DNA of 64,000 nucleotides, from the NCBI RefSeq assembly GCF_001553685.1, contig NZ_CP014264.1, positions 318,001 to 382,000 of the forward strand, written 5' to 3'. Source of the DNA: Streptococcus sp. oral taxon 431. GTDB lineage: Bacteria; Bacillota; Bacilli; Lactobacillales; Streptococcaceae. The notes under the pieces are model-generated. The model searched no databases. It saw only the letters and a list, made by a program, of their open reading frames with translations, and was not told the DNA's origin. Both the position numbers and the translations under genes were made by a program. Below are positions 20,343 through 27,989 of the stretch, in pieces. The stretch's first letter is position 1. The number at the start of each line of letters is the position of its first letter.

Positions 20343-20351
20343 TGGTATAAT
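20343..20351 (+). promoter_or_regulatory. Extended -10 promoter of rsuA with almost no leader
   Basis: TGGTATAAT ends 6 bases before the rsuA ATG at 20358. Transcription would be expected to begin at or next to the A of the start codon, and there is no Shine-Dalgarno sequence. Confidence 0.65.
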
Positions 20352-20357
20352 AGTGCT

Positions 20358-21080
20358 ATGAGATTAGATAAATATTTGGTTTCCTGCGCCGTAGGAAGTC
20401 GGACAGAGGTTAAAAACTTTCTAAAGTCTGGGCGCGTGACGGTCAATGGTAAAAAGGAAAAATCTGCCAAGCTGCAAATCAATGAAGAGACAGATGAGAT
20501 TTGTTTTGACGGGCAAAAGCTAACCTACGAGGAGTTTGTTTACTATATGATGAACAAGCCCCAGGGTGTTATTTCAGCAACTGAAGATCCTAAACATAAG
20601 ACTGTGTTGGATTTGTTGGATGACTTAGCTCGTTCAAAGGAAGTTTTCCCAGTAGGGCGTTTGGATATCGATACGCATGGACTCTTGCTCTTGACCAATG
20701 ATGGCCAGTTGGCTCATGCTCTTCTTTCACCAAAACGCCATGTGGATAAGACTTATCTGGCGCAAGTCGATGGAATCATGACGGATGAAGACATTGAGAC
20801 ATTTGCCAAGGGCATTCCGCTCAAGGACTTTACCTGTCAGCCTGCTAGACTGGAGCTTGTGTCCATAGATCCAGAAAAGAATCAAAGCCAAATCCGTGTG
20901 ACTATTGCAGAAGGGAAATTCCATCAGGTTAAACGCATGGTTGCCTACTGTGGCAAGGAAGTGGTGAACTTGAAACGTCTGACCATGGGAACTTTGACCT
21001 TAGATGAAAATCTAAAGCGTGGGGAATGGCGTCGCTTGACCAAAGAGGAATTAGAAGGCTTGCTCGAAAGTGTTAGGTAA
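20358..21080 (+). CDS. rsuA: 16S rRNA pseudouridine synthase RsuA
   Basis: A 240-residue RNA-modifying enzyme that isomerises a uridine of 16S rRNA (U516 in E. coli). Residues 1-60 are an S4 RNA-binding domain (MRLDKYLVSC). The catalytic region contains VGRLDIDTHGLLLLTNDG, with the active-site aspartate in GRLD, followed by KTYLAQVDG and KFHQVKRM motifs. The start is fixed by the S4 domain. The ATG has no ribosome-binding site and lies 6 bases from a strong -10 element, so the message is probably leaderless. A hairpin at 21095-21127 separates it from pepC. Confidence 0.93.
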   Translation: MRLDKYLVSCAVGSRTEVKNFLKSGRVTVNGKKEKSAKLQINEETDEICFDGQKLTYEEFVYYMMNKPQGVISATEDPKHKTVLDLLDDLARSKEVFPVGRLDIDTHGLLLLTNDGQLAHALLSPKRHVDKTYLAQVDGIMTDEDIETFAKGIPLKDFTCQPARLELVSIDPEKNQSQIRVTIAEGKFHQVKRMVAYCGKEVVNLKRLTMGTLTLDENLKRGEWRRLTKEELEGLLESVR

Positions 21081-21094
21081 ACTGTGTAATCGTT

Positions 21095-21127
21095 GAAAAA
21101 GGTGAGGAAAATATCCTTGGCTTTTTC
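21095..21127 (+). terminator. Probable terminator after rsuA
   Basis: The arms GAAAAAGGTGAGGA and TCCTTGGCTTTTTC pair with one mismatch and two wobble pairs; TTTTT follows shortly after. Confidence 0.6.
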
Positions 21128-21136
21128 AGTTTTTGG

Positions 21137-21164
21137 TTGCTTCCTTTGTGAAAAGAGTTATAAT
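21137..21164 (+). promoter_or_regulatory. pepC promoter
   Basis: TTGCTT (21137-21142), 16 bases, TATAAT (21159-21164). The pepC start is 27 bases downstream behind AAAGGAGG. Confidence 0.7.
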
Positions 21165-21190
21165 AGACTGTAGAATAAAAGGAGGATTTT

Positions 21191-22525
21191 ATGAACGCGA
21201 TTCAAGAATCATTTACAGATAAATTATTTGCCAACTATGAAGCAAATGTCAAATACCAAGCTATCGAAAATGCTGCTAGCCACAATGGAATCTTTGCAGC
21301 CCTTGAGCGTCGTCAAAGCCATGTAGACAACACACCTGTTTTCTCACTTGATTTGACAAAGGACAAGGTTACTAACCAGAAAGCATCTGGTCGTTGCTGG
21401 ATGTTTGCGGCCCTCAATACCTTCCGTCACAAACTCATCACTCAATACAAACTTGAAAACTTTGAATTGTCACAAGCCCACACCTTCTTCTGGGACAAGT
21501 ATGAAAAATCAAACTGGTTCTTGGAGCAAGTCATTGCGACTGCAGACCAAGAATTGACAAGCCGCAAGGTTAGCTTCCTACTCCAAACTCCACAACAAGA
21601 TGGTGGTCAATGGGATATGGTTGTGGCTCTCTTTGAGAAATATGGTGTCGTTCCTAAGTCTGTTTATCCAGAGTCTGTTTCATCTAGCAGCAGTCGTGAG
21701 CTCAATGCAATCCTTAACAAATTGCTTCGTCAAGATGCTCAAATCTTGCGTGACCTATTAGCTTCAGGTGCGGATCAAACGACTGTTCAGGCTAAGAAAG
21801 AAGACCTCTTGCAAGAAATCTTTAACTTCCTTGCTATGTCACTAGGACTTCCACCACGTCAGTTTGACTTTGCTTATCGTGATAAAGATAATAACTACCA
21901 AAGCGAAAAAGGCATTACTCCACAAGAGTTTTACAAGAAATATGTCGCTCTTCCATTAGAAGACTATGTTTCTGTGATCAATGCTCCAACTGCTGATAAA
22001 CCTTACGGTCAATCTTATACAGTTGAGATGTTGGGAAATGTCGTTGGTAGCCGTGCAGTTCGTTACATTAACGTACCGATGGAACGCTTGAAAGAATTGG
22101 CGATTGCCCAAATGCAAACAGGAGAAACTGTTTGGTTTGGTTCAGATGTCGGCCAGCTCAGCAACCGTAAAGCAGGAATCCTTGCGACAGATGTTTATGA
22201 CTTTGAATCAAGTATGGATATTCAACTCACTCAAGACAAGGCTGGACGTTTGGACTACAGCGAAAGCTTAATGACCCACGCTATGGTCTTGACAGGTGTT
22301 GATTTGGACGAAAACGGTAAATCAGTCAAGTGGAAAGTTGAAAACTCTTGGGGAGACAAGGTCGGTACAGATGGATACTTTGTTGCCTCAGACGCTTGGA
22401 TGGATGAATACACTTACCAAATCGTTGTTCGTAAGGAATTACTAACAGAAGAAGAACAAGCTGCCTATGAAGCAGAACCAATCGTCCTTGCACCATGGGA
22501 TCCAATGGGTGCCTTGGCAGAATAA
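21191..22525 (+). CDS. pepC: Aminopeptidase C (bleomycin hydrolase family, C1B cysteine peptidase)
   Basis: A 444-residue cytoplasmic aminopeptidase that removes N-terminal residues from peptides taken up for nutrition. It carries the papain-like triad: cysteine 69 in SGRCWMFAALN, histidine in LMTHAMVLTGV and asparagine in KVENSWGDK. The length is standard for lactic-acid bacterial PepC. It has its own promoter and an AAAGGAGG ribosome-binding site. Its natural terminator now lies 3.6 kb away at 26167-26200 because a composite ISL3 element has inserted just after the stop codon. Confidence 0.96.
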   Translation: MNAIQESFTDKLFANYEANVKYQAIENAASHNGIFAALERRQSHVDNTPVFSLDLTKDKVTNQKASGRCWMFAALNTFRHKLITQYKLENFELSQAHTFFWDKYEKSNWFLEQVIATADQELTSRKVSFLLQTPQQDGGQWDMVVALFEKYGVVPKSVYPESVSSSSSRELNAILNKLLRQDAQILRDLLASGADQTTVQAKKEDLLQEIFNFLAMSLGLPPRQFDFAYRDKDNNYQSEKGITPQEFYKKYVALPLEDYVSVINAPTADKPYGQSYTVEMLGNVVGSRAVRYINVPMERLKELAIAQMQTGETVWFGSDVGQLSNRKAGILATDVYDFESSMDIQLTQDKAGRLDYSESLMTHAMVLTGVDLDENGKSVKWKVENSWGDKVGTDGYFVASDAWMDEYTYQIVVRKELLTEEEQAAYEAEPIVLAPWDPMGALAE

Positions 22526-22535
22526 ATGAGATATA

Positions 22536-22543
22536 AAAAGAAT
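22536..22543 (+). repeat. Target-site duplication, left copy (AAAAGAAT)
   Basis: AAAAGAAT directly abuts the left IS end at 22544 and is identical to 26167-26174, which abuts the right end of the second IS copy. Eight bases is the duplication length made by ISL3-family elements. Confidence 0.85.
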
Positions 22544-24020
22544 GGTTCTATAATTTTTAGGGTTGATGGAAATTTTCCACCAACCCTATTTTAGTGTATA
22601 CAAAAAGGCCAACATCCATTATATTAAAAGCGCTGAAACCTAAAACAAAAGGATGATGACCATATGAACAATATACTAGAAGCTACACTACAAATCAAAG
22701 ATAAAAACATTATTTGGGATAATAATGTTCAAGAGAAGATAAAAAATAGAAAATCTTTCTTTTATTCAGCTACATATACGCATAAACCAGAATTTTGTGC
22801 CGTTTGTGGGTGCGTTAGCCAAAATAACAATATAGTTAAAAACGGGACGAAAACTTCTCGTATCACTCTCTGTTCTGTTTCAGGCCTTCCGGCCTACTTA
22901 AATCTACGAAAGCAGAGATTTCTCTGTAGAGAATGTGGTTCTTCATTTACTGCAGATACTAGTCGAATTGTAGAAAAATACTGTCATATCTCGAAACGAT
23001 TAAAAAATGAAATTAAGGCAAAAATAAGTGAAACAGTATCTGAAACATATATTGCCAAAGAAACAAATGTTTCAATTCATACCGTTAGACGTATCATAGA
23101 TGATACAGCACGATTATTAACGATTAAACCATTACATGATTTACCTGAGCATTTGTGTTTTGATGAATTTAAATCTGTTAAATCTTCCGATAGCAATATG
23201 AGCTTCATTATTTGTGATAGCACTACACACAAGTTGGTCGATGTTGTACGAGGTAGAAAATCTTACAGTTTGAAACAATATTTTTATCGTTTTGAGCCTG
23301 AGACTAGATTAAAGGTGAAAACTATCTCCATCGATATGTACTTGCCATACATTCAATTAATAAAAGAAATGTTTCCTAACGCAAAAATTATCATTGATCC
23401 TTTTCACATTGTACAAGCCTTGAATAGAGAATTAAATCGAACTCGGGTACGTATCATGAATCAGCATCGTTATAAAAATCCTAAATTATATCGAAAGTTA
23501 AAACATTATTGGAAGTTAATTTTAAAGAACCCTAATGAACTTCAGAACTATAAATATAATCGTTATAAGCTTTTTGAAAGCTTCATAACAAGTAAAGGAA
23601 TCGTAGATTATATCTTAGAAAACAATCCATCTCTAAAAAATGATTATGAGGTTGTACATTCACTTCGTGAATGTATACAGGATAGAGATTATATAGAATT
23701 CAAGGAAACGATTGAAGCAGCTACGCAATTAGACCTATCTCCTGGTTTAAAAAGAGTATTAAAGACTCTTATGACTTACTTGCCATATATTCAAAATACT
23801 TGTGAGTATCCAACTAGAACAAATGGCCCTATTGAAGGAATAAACAATAAAATAAAAGTGCTTAAAAGAAATGCCTACGGCTTTAGAAACTATTACCATT
23901 TTAGAAATAGGATTATTTTAATAACAAAAATGTTTGGCCCAAAACAAAAAGGAATTAAGCAACAATTAGTTGCTTAATCCCTTCCTAAATTTCTTCATCA
24001 ACACTATTTGACAAAGAGCC
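22544..24020 (+). mobile_element. Intact ISL3-family insertion sequence (1477 bp)
   Basis: The left end is GGTTCTATAATTTTTAGG and the right end, read inward, is GGCTCTTTGTCAAATAGTG; these are imperfect terminal inverted repeats. A hairpin just inside the left end (22560-22589) can stop transcription entering the transposase gene. A single full-length transposase occupies 22664-23977. Confidence 0.85.
22664..23977 (+). CDS. ISL3 family transposase
   Basis: A 437-residue transposase. The N-terminus has a zinc-binding pair (CAVCGC near residue 45, CRECG near residue 88). A helix-turn-helix follows (ETYIAKETNVSIHTVRRI), then a DDE domain with DEFKS, an IDMYLPY stretch, IDPFHIVQALNR and TNGPIEGINNKIK, which fit the ISL3 catalytic core. 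The frame is uninterrupted, so it may be active. The start is at ATG 22664 behind AAAGGATGATGACC. The first 15 residues are repeated at 24984 in the truncated second copy. Confidence 0.93.
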   Translation: MNNILEATLQIKDKNIIWDNNVQEKIKNRKSFFYSATYTHKPEFCAVCGCVSQNNNIVKNGTKTSRITLCSVSGLPAYLNLRKQRFLCRECGSSFTADTSRIVEKYCHISKRLKNEIKAKISETVSETYIAKETNVSIHTVRRIIDDTARLLTIKPLHDLPEHLCFDEFKSVKSSDSNMSFIICDSTTHKLVDVVRGRKSYSLKQYFYRFEPETRLKVKTISIDMYLPYIQLIKEMFPNAKIIIDPFHIVQALNRELNRTRVRIMNQHRYKNPKLYRKLKHYWKLILKNPNELQNYKYNRYKLFESFITSKGIVDYILENNPSLKNDYEVVHSLRECIQDRDYIEFKETIEAATQLDLSPGLKRVLKTLMTYLPYIQNTCEYPTRTNGPIEGINNKIKVLKRNAYGFRNYYHFRNRIILITKMFGPKQKGIKQQLVA

Positions 24021-24211
24021 CTTTTTTAGTGCTCAAAATAGCACTCAATTTTAAATGGATTTGGTGTTCAAAAAATATAATCAAATGCAACAAACTAATT
24101 TCATTTTTAATAGGCACAATTAATTTTAGAAGATAGTACGAAAAAATATTGACTGTTTTCTTTAGAATGTGTAAAATTTAGATAGATTATTTAAAGTGAG
24201 GTTTTTTTATC

Positions 24212-24817
24212 TTGTCTATATTAAAGAAGAAATTTAATAAGTTTAGTGTTCTATTGAATCTGGTATTAATAGCTATTATAGCTATTGGAGTGCTATTTTT
24301 CTTACCTAAGGAACATAAATCAGAAGTCAAATCGTCAATTAATATCGAAAGTATTGAAAAAGTGAATGAAGTTGTATTTTTGAATGCGGGAATTAATGAA
24401 ATTATTTCTGAAACAAAAACAACTCAAGTTTTTGGGTTTGATGTGCCGTTCTCTAAAAAAACAGCATTAGTAATTTTAAATTATAAAGCTAAATTTGGGA
24501 TTAAAAGTAGTGTAAAGATTGAACAAATAGGTGAAAAAGAATATAAGGTTATTGTTCCAAAATTTGAAGTAATTGGTGTGGAACTTTCAAAAGATAATCC
24601 TTACAATTTGTATGATGATCATGGAGAGTTGTTAAGTGGGACTACAGAAGATGTTGATACTGGGAAATTGGTCACAAACCAACTTTCTAGTGATAAACAA
24701 GCAGAGTATTTAGATAAATTTAAGAGTGAAATTAAAGAATCTGCAATCAATTATTATAAAACAATATTTTCTTCAATGGATTCTGAAGTAAAAGTAACTA
24801 TAGAATTTACAGAATAA
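24212..24817 (+). CDS. DUF4230-like membrane-anchored protein carried in the composite element
   Basis: A 201-residue protein with a basic N-terminus, one transmembrane helix (residues about 10-30) and an extracellular alpha/beta domain rich in KIEQIGEKEYKVIVPKF-type strands. The fold resembles DUF4230 proteins, whose function is unknown. The start is TTG at 24212 with GTGAGG about 10 bases upstream; the next in-frame starts lie within or after the membrane helix. It lies between the two IS copies, is followed by its own strong terminator and is more AT-rich than the flanking housekeeping genes, so it looks like transposon cargo. Confidence 0.7.
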   Translation: MSILKKKFNKFSVLLNLVLIAIIAIGVLFFLPKEHKSEVKSSINIESIEKVNEVVFLNAGINEIISETKTTQVFGFDVPFSKKTALVILNYKAKFGIKSSVKIEQIGEKEYKVIVPKFEVIGVELSKDNPYNLYDDHGELLSGTTEDVDTGKLVTNQLSSDKQAEYLDKFKSEIKESAINYYKTIFSSMDSEVKVTIEFTE

Positions 24818-24829
24818 TTTTTGAAATAC

Positions 24830-24859
24830 AAAACCCTGACCAGAGATGGTCAGGGTTTT
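24830..24859 (+). terminator. Terminator of the DUF4230-like gene
   Basis: AAAACCCTGACC, loop AGAGAT, GGTCAGGGTTTT: a perfect 12-bp stem ending in T residues, 4 bases before the second IS left end. Confidence 0.85.
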
Positions 24860-24863
24860 GTGT

Positions 24864-25022
24864 GGTTCTATAATTTTTAGAGTTGGTGGAAATTTTCTAC
24901 CAACCCTATTTTAGTGTATACAAAAAGGCCAACATCCATTATATTAAAAGCGCCTAAACCTAAAACAAAAGGATAATGACCATATGAACAATATACTAGA
25001 AGCTACACTACAAATCAAAGAT
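24864..25022 (+). mobile_element. Truncated left end of a second ISL3 copy
   Basis: 159 bases aligning without gaps to 22544-22702 with only a handful of substitutions, including the transposase start and its first codons. Similarity stops abruptly at 25022, where unrelated sequence begins. Confidence 0.88.
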
Positions 25023-25405
25023 GCACACAATGAAGGTGTTACATTCCATTTCTTAGAGAATATTAAAGAAGTATTGCGTGATGAGAGTGGGAAAGTAACT
25101 GGTGTAAAGGTTATTACAATGGAACTTGGTGAATCAGATGAAAGTGGAAGAAGATCAACGCATGAAGTGGCAGGTAGTGAACATATTATTCCATGTGACC
25201 TTGTCGTTGCAGCAATTGAACAAAAGTAGACTTTAGTGTTCTAGATGAAAGGTAAAAATTTGACTTTCGGTCAACATCAGAATACAATAGAAATGAACTA
25301 ATAACAGGGGATGCATATTTAGGTCCTCAATCTATCGCAACCGCAATTAAAGGCGGGTGAGAAGTTGCGACAGAAGTACATGAATCGTTTAAAGAAAACA
25401 CATAA
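25023..25405 (+). pseudogene. C-terminal fragment of a GltD-like NAD(P)H oxidoreductase, broken
   Basis: From 25023 the frame is fused to the first transposase codons and reads NEGVTFHFLENIKEVLRD, VTGVKVITMELGESDESGR and CDLVVAAIEQK. This resembles the C-terminal part of the glutamate synthase small subunit and related FAD/NAD(P)H proteins. It stops at 25229. The family's last segment continues in a different frame as GDAYLGPQSIATAIKGG, a TGA stop, then EVATEVHESFKENT to 25405. So the gene has lost its N-terminal two thirds to the IS junction and carries a frameshift plus a nonsense codon. Confidence 0.75.
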
Positions 25406-25498
25406 ATAACTTGTGGTGCCTTTCGTTTTTTTACTGGGAAAATTAAGGAACTATAGTTATAAATCCTTAAAGATATTAATATATTAACATGCGTATAT

Positions 25499-25987
25499 TT
25501 GTGGGAAGAAGGTTATGTCATCTATAGTTGTACTTCTGACGATAAGGTTGTTCGTGTACCAAAGGAAATTAAAGGTAAACCTGTTATCGCAATTGGAGAA
25601 CGTGGTCTTGCGAACTTGAAACATTGTGAGGCAATCGTTTTACCAGATACAGTACGATATATTGGAAAAGGTGCGTTTACGATTGACAATAAGTTAAAGT
25701 ATGTCCACTTTGGTAAGTCAATAGAAACAGTAGAAGATGATGTTTTCAACTCTGACAGTTCATTAGAATCAGTTGTATTCCCAGAAGGAACAAAGAGTAT
25801 TGGAACATTAGTATTCTGGGGGACATCATCAATTAAATCTATTACAATTCCAGCAAGTGTAACAGAAATTACAGAATACTTCTATTTTGTGGATAACTGT
25901 AACCCAGATGTAGAAATCCATACACCTAAGGGATCAAAGGCAGAAGAAGTAGCTAAAGCAATGCAACTTAAAGTAGTAAATGACTAA
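25499..25987 (+). pseudogene. BspA-type leucine-rich-repeat protein fragment
   Basis: A 162-residue frame made of BspA/LRR_5-type repeats (IGERGLANLKHCEAIVLPD, IGKGAFTIDNKLKYV, IETVEDDVFNSDSSLESVVFP, IGTLVFWGTSSIKSITIP). Such repeats normally belong to secreted surface proteins. Here there is no signal peptide, the only start is a TTG without a ribosome-binding site, and the frame follows directly on IS-scrambled DNA. I therefore treat it as the C-terminal remnant of a larger gene. A short expressed protein cannot be ruled out. Confidence 0.6.
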
Positions 25988-26026
25988 AGGGGAATAGTAC
26001 GAACAAAAAATTACTATCAGGCTTAG

Positions 26027-26136
26027 GGACTGACCCCAAAAAGTGAGAATTTAATAAAAACACCCTAGGGCTACCGTCTTCGGTATTCAACCGGAGACAG
26101 GTAGTCCAATTTTTGTTGGATTCTTTTTTCATTAGG
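26027..26136 (-). mobile_element. Terminal remnant of an IS3-family element
   Basis: On the minus strand the sequence encodes KRIQQKLDYLSPVEYRRR and a stop (26071-26124), the very end of an IS3-family OrfB integrase. It is followed by the end-like sequence CTTTTTGGGGTCAGTCCC. Only the last ~110 bases of the element remain. The ISL3 right end begins at the next base, so one IS end has been cut by the other. Confidence 0.7.
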
Positions 26137-26166
26137 TTCTTCATCAACACTATTTGACAAAGAGCC
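26137..26166 (+). mobile_element. Right terminal repeat of the second ISL3 copy
   Basis: These 30 bases are identical to the right end of the intact IS at 23991-24020 and abut AAAAGAAT, the right target duplication (26167-26174). Confidence 0.88.
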
Positions 26167-26200
26167 AAAAGAATCAGGTGATAAACCTGATTCTTTTTTT
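26167..26200 (+). terminator. Original pepC/manN bidirectional terminator, partly formed by the IS target duplication
   Basis: AAAAGAATCAGGT, loop GATAA, ACCTGATTCTTTT, then more T. The first eight bases are the duplicated IS target, so the hairpin survives only on this side. It can still serve the convergent manN gene. Confidence 0.85.
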
Positions 26201-26221
26201 GTTTATACATTCTCGTCGAGA

Positions 26222-27133
26222 TTACATGATACCGAAGAAACGAGCTGCGATACCAACTACAAAGAGGGCAAGAATGATTGTGATTGGAGATACTTTTTTC
26301 TTAAGCAACCACATGCATAGGAAAGTAAGGAGAAGTCCCATCAATCCTGGAATCAATGAGTTCAACTGTCCTTGAAGGGTTTGTGGTTGAACGCTATCCA
26401 AGCTCAATCCGCTGAGTGCTTGACCAAGAATACCCTTCAATTCTCCACCTGTAACAGGACCTTCTGGGAAGACGATGTAGGCACCTTCTGACAATTGTTT
26501 ACCTGGAAGGTTGATAGTGAAGTTGATAGATACCCAACGTTGTACAAGAACGGCAAGGATGAACATACCAAGGATTGAAGCTCCTTTAGTGATGTCTTTC
26601 AAGATACCACCTGACATGTCTTTAGTGATTTCAGATCCAGCCTTGTAACCAAACTCTTGTGTATACCAAAGGAAAGACATACGGATAGCATTCCATCCAA
26701 AGAAAAAGAGAAGTGGTCCGACGATATTACCAGTTGCAGCAAGTGATGCACCAAGGGCACCAAGGATAGGACGAACTGTAAACCAGAAGACTGGGTCACC
26801 GATACCAGCAAGAGGTCCCATCATACCGATCTTAACACCTTGGATAGCAGCGTCATCGATTTCAGTACCGTTTGCGCGTTCTTCTTCAAGTGCAAGAGTA
26901 ACCCCCATGATTGGGGCAGCTACGTATGGGTGAGTGTTGAAGAACTCGAGGTGACGCTCAAGAGCAGCAGCTTGGTCTTCTTTTTTAGTGTAAAGTTTCT
27001 TGATAGCTGGGATCAAAGAGTAAGCCCAACCCAAGTTTTGCATACGTTCGTAGTTCCAAGAACCTTGAAGGAATTGTGAACGCCACCAAACTTTTTGGCG
27101 ATCTGATTTTGATAATTGAATTTTTTCAGCCAT
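26222..27133 (-). CDS. manN: Mannose-family PTS component IID
   Basis: A 303-residue membrane subunit of the mannose/glucose phosphotransferase transporter (EIID-Man). It has the IID N-terminal cytoplasmic part (SQFLQGSWNYERMQNLGW, ALERHLEFFNTHPY) and hydrophobic segments toward the C-terminus, ending VVGIAARFFGIM. With IIC it forms the sugar channel. It is the third gene of manL-manM-manN, 14 bases after manM, with AAAGGGGAACA before its ATG. The pepC-side IS element ends 55 bases beyond its stop. Confidence 0.96.
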   Translation of the reverse strand: MAEKIQLSKSDRQKVWWRSQFLQGSWNYERMQNLGWAYSLIPAIKKLYTKKEDQAAALERHLEFFNTHPYVAAPIMGVTLALEEERANGTEIDDAAIQGVKIGMMGPLAGIGDPVFWFTVRPILGALGASLAATGNIVGPLLFFFGWNAIRMSFLWYTQEFGYKAGSEITKDMSGGILKDITKGASILGMFILAVLVQRWVSINFTINLPGKQLSEGAYIVFPEGPVTGGELKGILGQALSGLSLDSVQPQTLQGQLNSLIPGLMGLLLTFLCMWLLKKKVSPITIILALFVVGIAARFFGIM

Positions 27134-27147
27134 GATTGTTCCCCTTT

Positions 27148-27960
27148 CTAGTAGTCTTCTAGGATATCACCGATTGGATCGTTAGAAGTTGCAGCTCCTC
27201 CTCCGCCGTTTCCACCTTGTTTAGAAAGGTTGAGGTAGATGAAGGCAAGGGCAACACCGATGACACCAAGGGCAATCAAAGTCAATTGAGAGATTGCTGC
27301 AAGAGCAAAACCGATAGCGAAGAATGGCCATACTTCACGAGTAGCCATCATGTTGATAACCAATGCGTAACCAACGGCAACGACCATAGCACCACCGACA
27401 GCCATACCACCTTTAAGCCATTCTGGCATAAGGTTCAATACGCTTTGAACGGCTTCAGTTGGCATTGCAAGCAAGAGTGCAGCTGGGATAGCAATACGTA
27501 GACCTTGAAGAGCGAGGGCAAAGTAGTGAGCGCGTTCAACAGCTGTAATGTTTCCTTCTTTAGCAGCAGCGTCAGCAGTGTGAACCAAACCAACTGAGAT
27601 TGTACGAACAATCATAGTCAAGAAAAGTCCAGCTACGGCAAGAGGTATTGCAGTAGCAGTTGCGACTGCGATACCTTCAGTAGTAAAGTTACCACCTTTA
27701 ATCATGATGATTGCAGCGGCAACAGAGGCAAGGGCAGCGTCAGGAGCTACGGCAGCTCCGATGTTAGCCCAACCAAGGGCGATCATTTGAAGTGATCCAC
27801 CAAGCATAACCCCTGCTTCGAGGTTACCAGTTACAAGACCGATAAGGGTACATGCTACGATTGGTTGATGGAATTGGAATTGGTCGAGGATACCTTCAAG
27901 ACCTGCGAAGAAGGCAACAACTACAACCAAGATAGCAGAAATGAATGAAATATCTGACAT
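27148..27960 (-). CDS. manM: Mannose-family PTS component IIC
   Basis: A 270-residue polytopic permease (EIIC-Man) with several hydrophobic helices and the typical motifs GNLEAGVMLGGSLQMIALGW and VAPDAALASVAA. It transports mannose, glucose, glucosamine and related hexoses together with IID. The C-terminal glycine-rich GGNGGGGAA linker is usual for streptococcal ManM. It is 29 bases after manL. Confidence 0.96.
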   Translation of the reverse strand: MSDISFISAILVVVVAFFAGLEGILDQFQFHQPIVACTLIGLVTGNLEAGVMLGGSLQMIALGWANIGAAVAPDAALASVAAAIIMIKGGNFTTEGIAVATATAIPLAVAGLFLTMIVRTISVGLVHTADAAAKEGNITAVERAHYFALALQGLRIAIPAALLLAMPTEAVQSVLNLMPEWLKGGMAVGGAMVVAVGYALVINMMATREVWPFFAIGFALAAISQLTLIALGVIGVALAFIYLNLSKQGGNGGGGAATSNDPIGDILEDY

Positions 27961-27989
27961 GGTTTTATTCCTTTTCTATTTAGTTTTAA

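Larger units (their letters stand above)
22544..26166 (+). mobile_element. Composite ISL3-family element, about 3.6 kb, flanked by 8-bp direct repeats
   Basis: The unit runs from the left end of an intact ISL3 copy (GGTTCTATAATTTTTAG) to the right end of a second, gutted copy (ending GACAAAGAGCC). AAAAGAAT lies immediately outside both ends. The inner ends at 24020 and 24864 do not share flanking duplications. Inside are a complete IS with transposase, a DUF4230 gene with its own terminator, the left 159 bp of the second IS, a GltD-like pseudogene, a leucine-rich-repeat fragment and an IS3-family remnant. The whole therefore seems to have moved as one piece, or arisen by recombination with no loss of the outer ends. 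Confidence 0.8.

Noticed and set aside
25499..25560. A secreted BspA-type surface protein start at 25499
   Set aside because: There is no signal peptide, no ribosome-binding site and only a TTG; the N-terminus appears lost.
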